This document shows positions 57,099-64,000 of a stretch of DNA of 64,000 nt, one piece after another. Positions within the stretch are counted from its first letter, which is position 1, and each line of letters opens with the position of its first letter. The notes under the pieces were generated by a model. It did not search any database, was not told where the DNA came from, and saw only the letters and a list, made by a program, of their open reading frames with translations. The stretch is from Colocasia esculenta. Taxonomy: Eukaryota > Streptophyta > Magnoliopsida > Alismatales > Araceae. The stretch lies in NCBI GenBank assembly GCA_014218235.1, contig CM024766.1:20309346-20373345 (forward strand), written 5' to 3'. The position numbers and the translations under genes are program-made.

Positions 57099-60017
57099 TT
57101 GAGCCGCAACCTACGCCCACTGACCACCATGGTCATTTTGGGTGATCTGGCTGAGGGGCCTTCTGTTCCCCTGCACCCCAACTTTACTGCGGGCACCCTG
57201 AGCTTGGCTGGCCCGCCTCCACCTCCAGACCCATCGGTGGATTTGTGCGACCTTGCCGCACAAGTCTCTTTCCCTTCCAATAATCCTCTGGACATTTCTC
57301 TAGAGCCTCCTGTAAATATCAGCCCTAGGTTAGTTTCAAGGGTAGAATCTGGTAAGCCCCCATCCCCGACTAGCAAGAGCAAGGGTAGTGGCATACCCAG
57401 TACGTATTTGTTAGATCTGGCGCAAAGGTGTGGTGCTCTTCTAGCTGTTGAAGAGTTTGCCCAAGAAGCAATTGTTTTGAATATAGAAGCTCAGCACGAA
57501 GAGGAAGGGCTAGACGATGGGTTTGGAGTATATGAAATCCTGACTGAGGAAGACCCAGTGGATGAAGAAGAGGGTGAGATAGAGGATGCTTCCGACATGT
57601 ATGCAAGTGGCATGAGAAGATTTGACGAGCCTACATCGCCAGTGGGTGAGCCCACCAAAAAGGTAAATGTTGGAACTGAAGAAGACGCCAGGCTCCTAAC
57701 TATAGCTTCCAGTCTCCCTCCTGAGGAAGAAGAGGTGCTCATAGAGATGCTAAGGGAGTCCAAGGATTCCTTGGCCTGGTCTTATGACGACATGCCCAAC
57801 ATTGACACCGAATTGGTGGAACATAGGTTAATTTTGAAGCCAGTGGCAGTTTTCGTTAAGGAAAAATTGAGGTGATTCCTCCCCCACATCGCTTTGAAGA
57901 TGAAAGAAGATATTGATAAACTACACAAGGCCAAATTCATCCGTGTAGTCCTCTATCCACTGTGGGTGGCCAATATAGTCCCGGTAATGAAAAAGGACAG
58001 AAGGGTGCGAATTTGCATAGACTTCCGGGACTTGAATAGGGCTTGTCCAAAGGACGATTTCCCTTTACCTCATTTGGATGTGTTGATCGACAACACCACT
58101 GGGTATGAAACTCTATCATTCATGGATGGGTACTCAGACTATAATCAAATCCGTCTAGCCCCGGAGGACCAAGAGAAAACCTCCTTCACCACGCCCTGGG
58201 GAACGTATTGCTATGTGGTCATGCTGTTTGGATTGAAGAATGTCGGCGCCACTTATCAAAGGGCAATGTTAGCTATCTTCCACAATATGATCCATATAGA
58301 TGTTGAAGTGTACGTGGACGATATTGTGGTGAAGTCTCGGACTCGAAGAGAACACTCCTCCATGCTTGCCAAAGTGTTCTGCCGCATACAAGAATATCAA
58401 TTGAAGATGAATCCAAAGAAATGAGTGTTTGGAGTTTCTTCAGGTAAATTGCTAGGGTTCATAGTCAGCATAACCCTTGCAAACAGGGGATTCAAATAGA
58501 CCCGCACAAGGCCAAGGCAATCAATGAGATGCCTCCTCCTAAGAATATATCTGAGCTTCGAGGTTTGAATTGTTGACTTCAGTTCATAAGGAGATTCATA
58601 TCTCAGCACTCCCAAAGATGTCGTCCTTTCTATGAACTGTTGAAAAGAGGGGCTAAATTTGAATGGAACGCCAAGTGCCAAGAAGCCTTCGATGAACTCA
58701 AGAGTTATCTCATGAATCCACTTGTGCTGCAAGCGCCTATCCCTGGGAAACCTTTAATCCTATATCTATCTATAATTGAGGACTCCCTAGGAGCTGTCCT
58801 TGCGCAACATGATGATTTGGGAAAAGAAAGGGTAGTCTATTACCTATCTAGGCTCTTCAATCCTTCCGAGCTCAAGCTCACCACAATGGAGAAAACATGT
58901 GCAGCGCTAGTATGGGTAGTGTAGAAATTGAAGCACTACTTCCTAGCCCATAGGGTGAGTTTGATTTCTAGAATGGATCCTATTAGGTATCTCCTAGAGA
59001 AGCTAGTCCTTGCCGACAGATTGGCGCATTGGCAGAGCTTCCAGTCTCAATTCGATATCACCTTTGTAGTCTAGAAGGCTATTAAAGGGTATGCCATTGC
59101 CGAGCACCTTGCTCACCTTCCTCTTCCTCACAGTGACACAGTTCAAGAGGATTTCCCCGATGAAAACCTGTCACTCATCTCTCGCGATCCCTTCTGGTCG
59201 CTCAACTTTGATGGAGCTCTCAATTCTAGGGGACGGGGCATAGGTGTTGTATTACTCACCCCAGAAGGGATCACCATTCCACTTGCCTATCAACTCCAGT
59301 TCCCTGCCACCAACAATGTCTCCGAGTATGAGGCTCTCCTAGCCGGTCTCAAGCTTGCCTATCTTTTAGGTGCGTGCCATCTCCAGATCATAGGAGACTC
59401 TCAACTCGTTCTTCGGCAGGTCCTTTCTACCTACCGTACTCGTGACCCCAAACTCAAGCCCTATTAAGATCTGGTCACGCTCCTAGCTAAACAATTCCGC
59501 AAGCTCATTTACATTCATACTCCTCGCTCTCAAAATATTCTAGCCGATGCCCTGGCATCTTTGGCCTCATCTCTCTCCTTCCCCCTCAGCCGCAGTGCTG
59601 AGACTATCATTGTTCAGAGGTTAGAAGCACCCTCCACTCAAGATCCTTGGTTCATTAACCTCAAGAGTTCTTTGGTGTTGAAAGCTGAGAGAAAAGAAGC
59701 GAAGGAGGTAATGCTTGTGGAACTAGGAGAAATGATGGAGGAATAAAGACCATGGTATCACGAGATTGAGCAATACTGCAAGGACGGTACCTTCCCAGAA
59801 GAAGCTAAAGCTGAGGATAGGCGAGCCATCCGTAGAGCGGGCGTTAAGGTATACCATTATTGGAGAAGTATTGTACAGACACACTCTAAATGGAATGCTC
59901 CTCAGATGTTTGTCGAATGAAGAAGCCTGGAAGGTAGTGGAAGGATCCCATTCCAGTGAATGTGGTGGGCATGTGAATAGTCAAATGTTGGCTAAGAAGA
60001 TTCTTAGGCAGGGCTAC
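57099..60017 (+). pseudogene. pol: Tat B pol part 1: RT, RNase H, second RNase H, integrase finger start
   Basis: The pre-RT region is open 57099-57872 and ends in a TGA; the frame then continues into RT. RT: VPVMKKDRRVRICIDFRDLN, then DGYSDYNQI, FGLKNVGATYQRAM and YVDDIVV near 58310. RNase H: LGAVLAQHDD, then LTTMEKTCAALVW. A second, archaeal-type RNase H spans 59205-59570: FDGALNSRGRGIG, SEYEALLAGL, GDSQLVLRQ and DALASLAS, with all four acidic residues. A dual RNase H is diagnostic of the Tat lineage. Frame changes near 58424 and 59800 and several stops (58571, 58923, 59071, 59465). The integrase finger begins near 59950 and is cut by the solo LTR. Confidence 0.9.
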
Positions 60018-61386
60018 TGTAATCACGGGATTGTGCTCCCCTTTTGAAAGATTGTGAATATGAGAGGGATTAGGAACTGACCGTGATCGCCACCAATGTA
60101 GTCGCCTTTTGATGTGTAGAGAGGGACGGCTGACTACGTTGGAAAGGAAGAGAAAGATGAAGGCGTACCTGATAATGCGACGAGGGTGGCGTCGCTATGC
60201 TCTGATCTGAACGCGACGTAGGGCCTGGCGCCTTCTTTATCGCGACAGCTTCTATGTCGCCTTCGTCTTCTATGGATGGAGACTTGGGTTCTTTGTCTTC
60301 CTGCTCCTCAGCCGGCCAAGGGGCAAGAGCCTCACGTTGCTTGGACCTTCAAACACCTGCCAAAGTGAATTAAACAAACAAAACACCCATTAGAACTCGT
60401 GTGTATGAGATCTATTCAATGAAAAGTATGTAAACATGAACTACTATGGAGGGAACTCACGAGATTGGGGTTTTTAACCCCCGTGGGTGTTAAGTTTGGG
60501 TTTGTGTGTCGTGTTCTAATGCTAATCTATGAAGAAAACAAGACTATGCATGCATGAATTAAAAGAAATAAGGCAAAGAAGGGATGAGAAATTGTGTAGC
60601 CGATGGAAAAACGCCCTGGAGGGCTCTTCTGGGTCGTCTGGGGGAGAAGCTCTCTTCGTGGAAGATGAAGCTCTCTTGTTCAGCGATCTACAAACTCTGG
60701 CCTTGCCCCAAAAGATGCAGAGACGAGGTACTTATGGGTGATTATTCCCAACTCGAGTCTGAGAGGAATAATGGGAAGGAGTCCGACTATGGCTATGTAT
60801 GGCTGTGCATGGGCAATTGGGACTTGGAAAGGGACATGTTAGGAAGGACTCTGCCAAATTTGAAAGGATTTGGACGTGATTTGGACGTTCAAATTAAGCA
60901 ATATCCATCTTTGGCATGTGTCCAAGTTGGCTTCGGAAAGAGTTGCCTGTTTAAGGTCCAGAACGCGACGGCCTTCTTGTCGCCTTCCTGAATGCGACGC
61001 CTCGATACGTCGCCTTCCTCATATGGAAGGTGACTTCAAGTCATTTTGCGATTTTTCAAGGATTTAAATTATGGATTTATGATCGCGACATGGGGGCTGT
61101 CGTTTTCAGGAAAGCGACCTTGGGCCTGTCGCCTTCTGGACTTTTCTGCATATGACCATAAAAATGTGTCCAATCTCCATGCGCAGCGTGCGGAATCAGA
61201 CTCCAGACTCAGAGATCTATGATGAGAGGGATTGATTTGACCGTGAAGAGTCTTCCAGGGCGATGAACTAACGAGAATGATGTCATGATCGGAGAAAGCC
61301 AGCTTGACGATGATGAGCCAACGTGGGGCGTCAATGATACGATAAGGGATTTTGCTCGACTTATAGGTCAGAAATGGGTGTCTACA
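60018..61386 (-). mobile_element. Solo Tat-type LTR inserted in Tat B integrase
   Basis: It begins TGTAATCACGG and ends GTGTCTACA, as in Tat A, and is 1369 bp. A perfect duplication GCTAC flanks it (60013-60017, 61387-61391). No internal sequence remains, so unequal recombination between two LTRs is the usual explanation. It is diverged from the Tat A LTR, so it is another subfamily. It contains AxGCGAC and GTCGCCTTC words and the intron-like segment (60460-60357). Confidence 0.95.
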
Positions 61387-62387
61387 GCTACTACTAGCCA
61401 ACCCTAGAAGAAGACTATGCCATCTACGTTCGTAGGTGCGTCAAGTGCCAAGTCCATGCCGACAAAATCCTTGCTCCATCTTCCTCTTTGCATCCACTAT
61501 CTTCCCCTTGGCCTTTCTCCATGTGGGCTTTTGATATCATCGGGCCTCTTGGTGATCCTAATGCTCAAGTGGAACAAAAATCTTTCATTCTTACTGCCAC
61601 TAAGTACTTCACTAAGTGGGCTGAAGCTGAGGCATTCGCAGAAATCAAAGGCTCGACCGTGTGCTGGTTCATCATGAAGAACATCATCTCGAGGTTCGGA
61701 GTACCAAGCGGCTTCATCACTGACAACGGACCCCAGTTCATATCACAAGAACTTCAGGACCTATGTAAGAAATTCAACATTTCCTTGCATCATTCATCTC
61801 CATATTATCCACAGGGCAACAGCTAATCCGAAGCCACAAACAAAATGCTTTTGAAAATTTTAAAGAAAATTGTGAGTCTCATAAGTGTGATGATTGGCCT
61901 GAAAAACTGATTGAGGCTCTATGGGCCTATCATACCTCTGTTCGCACGCCCACTGGGCAAACTCCCTTTTCACTTACTTATGGGGATGGAGGCGATTTGT
62001 CCACATGAGATCCTTATTCCTTCGCTAAGAGTTTAGCTGGACAAAGAACTTAATCCCAACGAATGTCGAGAGGCGTTACATACATAGCTGGAACTCCTAG
62101 ACAAACGGAGTTTAGCCGCAACCGATCATGTGCTTTCTTATTAAAATAGACTCTCAAGATCTTTTCAAAAGAAAGTGATTGAACGTAAATTCCAAGAAGG
62201 AGACATGGTTTTGAAGCGAATTTTCATAAAACTTGGAGGTCCTAGGTCAAAATTGCAACCCAACTGGGAAGGGCCGTACGTTGTTAAGAAAGTGTACCCT
62301 GGAAACGTGTACAGGCTAGTCAATGCCGATGGTGAGGAGCTTTCTCATCCGTGGAATGGGCTGTATCTTAAAATATTTTACCCTTAA
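61387..62387 (+). pseudogene. pol: Tat B pol part 2: integrase
   Basis: Continues the integrase after the solo LTR. CVKCQVHAD completes the HHCC finger. Core: Asp in WAFDIIGPLGD, Asp in ITDNGPQFIS, and the Glu region follows PYYPQGNS with a stop and frame change near 61825. The C-terminal part survives at 62175-62384 (RSKLQPNWEGPYVVKKVYPG). Without the solo LTR the finger would be contiguous. Confidence 0.9.
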
Positions 62388-63701
62388 TAAAAAGTTTTCA
62401 ATAACGACATCGTTTTGCAAAAGAATGTTAGTAGCTATATGTCTTACTCCCTTTCATTTGTTGTCAAACGACCCTTATACTCAGTCACACACACCACACG
62501 GCAACACAGGGCTAATTTATCTTTAGTTGATAGTGTTCCTGCCTAGCCCTAGTATGGGGTCCGAAGGTCAATTCTCCTCTTGCTCGGACAAGGTCTAGGG
62601 GCAGAAGGACACTAACTTGAGGACTTGGCAAGGTGTAGCTCATATGTATGAAGTCTCAAAGAGAGACAGTCTGTTCAAAAGGAAGAAAGAAAAGAAGAGT
62701 AAAGAGAAAACTGATAAGAATATGAAGCAAAAAATTTGTAAATAGGGGCATGTCAAAGAGTGGCAGTACAGTTTCCTGCGGGACGCCCTTGAGCCCGGTC
62801 GTACGCATGCCCCGGACAAGATAATGACCACAAAGTCTCTGGACAACAGATGAATTCCATATGAGATCCACCTTTGCGAGTCATACAAGTAAGTCTCCCA
62901 AGCGCCAAGTCCAAGTCTTGTCTCCTTTAAGTCTTCTTATCCCCGCTAATGACTGAAGAACCCCGTACCTGGTTTATGTTGGAACGCTAATGACTAGGGG
63001 CAAGCAGCCATAAGGAAACCAAGTACAAATGCACAATGCAAATAGAGGATGTTTGGCAAACATAAGAGAGGAGTAAGATCCATAGCCAATCACTCAAGAG
63101 CAAAAGATGTCGTTTTTTATTTAGAAAAACCCAAAATCCAAAAAAAAACAGAAAATTCTAAAAATAAAAAAATAGAAAATTCCAAAAATCTAAAAAAAAC
63201 CCCAAAAAATCTACAAAAAATCACAAAAATCCAAAAAAAATCAAAAAATCCCAAAATCTAAAAAATCAGAAAATTTCAAATCCAAAAAAATTAGAAAATC
63301 TCAAAAAGTCCAAAAAAAATGGTGTGTACATATCGTTTTCCCTTTGCATGCATTATTTTCATTTATTTATCGCCTATTTGAATAAGGCTCAGCCCCTTGA
63401 CAATTATGAAGTTAAAATCATTTTTTTTTACTTAACGCAAGGGGCTGAGCCAAAGATCAGATCTAACCTGTTTTGTTAAGTGTACAGGGACAGGGAATTT
63501 TGGAGCAAGCACATTGTGTACTCGGGGTACTCTCGTTCTCTCCCTCTCTTGTGTTCGGATCTCTCTCTCTCTCATGTTCGGATCTCGTCTCACACTCATG
63601 TTAATTGCAAGTTCGTTCATTTCGTAAATATTGACATAAAGTAAAAGATCCACTAAGTAAGTCATATGTACAAAGATAATGGGAGGTGGCTCACAAACTC
63701 C
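62388..63701. other. Tat B 3' non-coding region
   Basis: No coding signal. The block near 62755-62815 matches Tat A 14515-14575. The A-rich tract 63115-63330 (AAAAATCC-type words) corresponds to the Tat A T-rich tract. 63420-63700 matches the region just past the antisense gene in Tat A. Confidence 0.6.
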
Positions 63702-64000
63702 TCATTGTACACCACCACTCTCCCCGGATCCCTCCTTCCTCTCTAGAGGTGGTGGCATCTCTCCACCACCCCTACCGCTCTGGGTGCTCGCTTCACCACG
63801 ATGGCGCCTCTCCTCCTCCTCGTTCCTCCTACGACTGGAGGAACCTGCTAGATACTGTCTAACGGAGGCACCACTCACCCCGCTTACACCTATCCTACTC
63901 CTACTCCTACTCCGAGCCGCCTGGCCTAGGGTCATCACTAGACCCCGGAGCTCGTCTATCCTAATATGTTGTTCTGTCACCTCGGTACGCAGCCTCGCCA
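63702..64000 (-). CDS. Antisense extra gene of Tat B, C-terminal end (partial)
   Basis: The open frame continues off the window. Its residues (RSRSRSRIGVSG, then SSSRRRNEEEERR, GRGGGEMPPP and GSGESG) match the last 80 residues of the Tat A antisense gene in the same reading frame, with the same stop region. The tail is Arg/Ser-rich and probably basic and disordered. Function unknown; the mobile-domain part, if present, lies outside. No stop is visible in this piece. Confidence 0.7.
   Translation of the reverse strand, partial: ARLRTEVTEQHIRIDELRGLVMTLGQAARSRSRSRIGVSGVSGASVRQYLAGSSSRRRNEEEERRHRGEASTQSGRGGGEMPPPLERKEGSGESGGVQ

Larger units (their letters stand above)
49955..64000 (+). mobile_element. 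Tat-type Ty3 element Tat B (3' end outside window)
   Basis: 5' LTR 49955-51370, TTTTGGTG primer site, gag, protease with G-patch, RT, two RNases H, integrase, and the antisense gene's end, all in Tat/Ogre order. It lies in the 3' LTR of G. A solo LTR interrupts the integrase. Coding parts contain numerous stops. Confidence 0.9.

Noticed and set aside
56554..57102. 182-residue ORF with DGDP repeats
   Set aside because: All three + frames stay largely open because the 153-bp unit is divisible by three; it is a minisatellite by-product.
60529..60991. ORFs inside the solo LTR
   Set aside because: They lie within an LTR bounded by target duplications and have no protein-family signal.

Overview
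This is nuclear DNA from a flowering plant, and essentially all of it is LTR retrotransposons nested inside one another. I see no host gene, organelle segment, tRNA/rRNA gene or prokaryotic feature. The lineages present (Copia/Sirevirus, Ty3 chromovirus of Tekay/Del type, and Ty3 Tat elements with a second RNase H and an antisense extra gene) occur only in plants. The species cannot be read from the sequence. Layout, left to right. (1) 1-214: scrap of a Ty3 pol. (2) About 224-3620: 5' LTR and decayed gag of a Sirevirus, S0, + strand. (3) About 3640-5423: LTR and gag start of a chromovirus-like element, H. (4) 5424 to about 49954: Tekay-type chromovirus G, + strand. Its 5' LTR (5424-8126 plus 43690-43926) is split by element Tat A, and its 3' LTR (from 48529) is cut by element Tat B. 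(5) 8127-43689: Tat A, minus strand, with gag and an antisense multi-exon gene but no recognisable pol. Two Sireviruses sit inside it, S1 (15901-27471) and S2 (29043-39880), both minus. (6) 49955 to the window end: Tat B, + strand, with gag, protease/G-patch, RT, two RNases H and integrase. Its integrase is interrupted by a solo Tat LTR (60018-61386) with a perfect 5-bp target duplication, and the end of the same antisense gene is at 63702-64000. LTR-pair differences counted by eye (G most, then Tat A, then S2, then S1 with only a handful) agree with the nesting order. Most striking pattern: all three Sireviruses carry arrays of a GTCGAC-centred palindrome just upstream of the LTR TATA box. 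S0 uses AGGTCGAC, S1 CTGTCGACAG and S2 GTGTCGACAC. In 39 of 39 intervals the start-to-start spacing is 21-22, 51-54 or 61-62 bp, close to 2, 5 or 6 turns of the DNA helix. The same spacing recurs in internal arrays downstream of pol. In S1 one palindrome pair lies 89 bp from a TATA-like box in front of the third (env-like) ORF, against 90 bp in the LTR, which suggests a second, internal promoter. Other notable items: a seven-exon plant-mobile-domain gene kept antisense in the Tat elements; a conserved 102-104 nt intron-like segment inside Tat LTRs; a conserved hairpin with a compensatory base-pair change after Sirevirus pol; and a 153-bp higher-order minisatellite between protease and RT of Tat B. 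Almost every coding region is broken. S1 is the youngest and the closest to intact.
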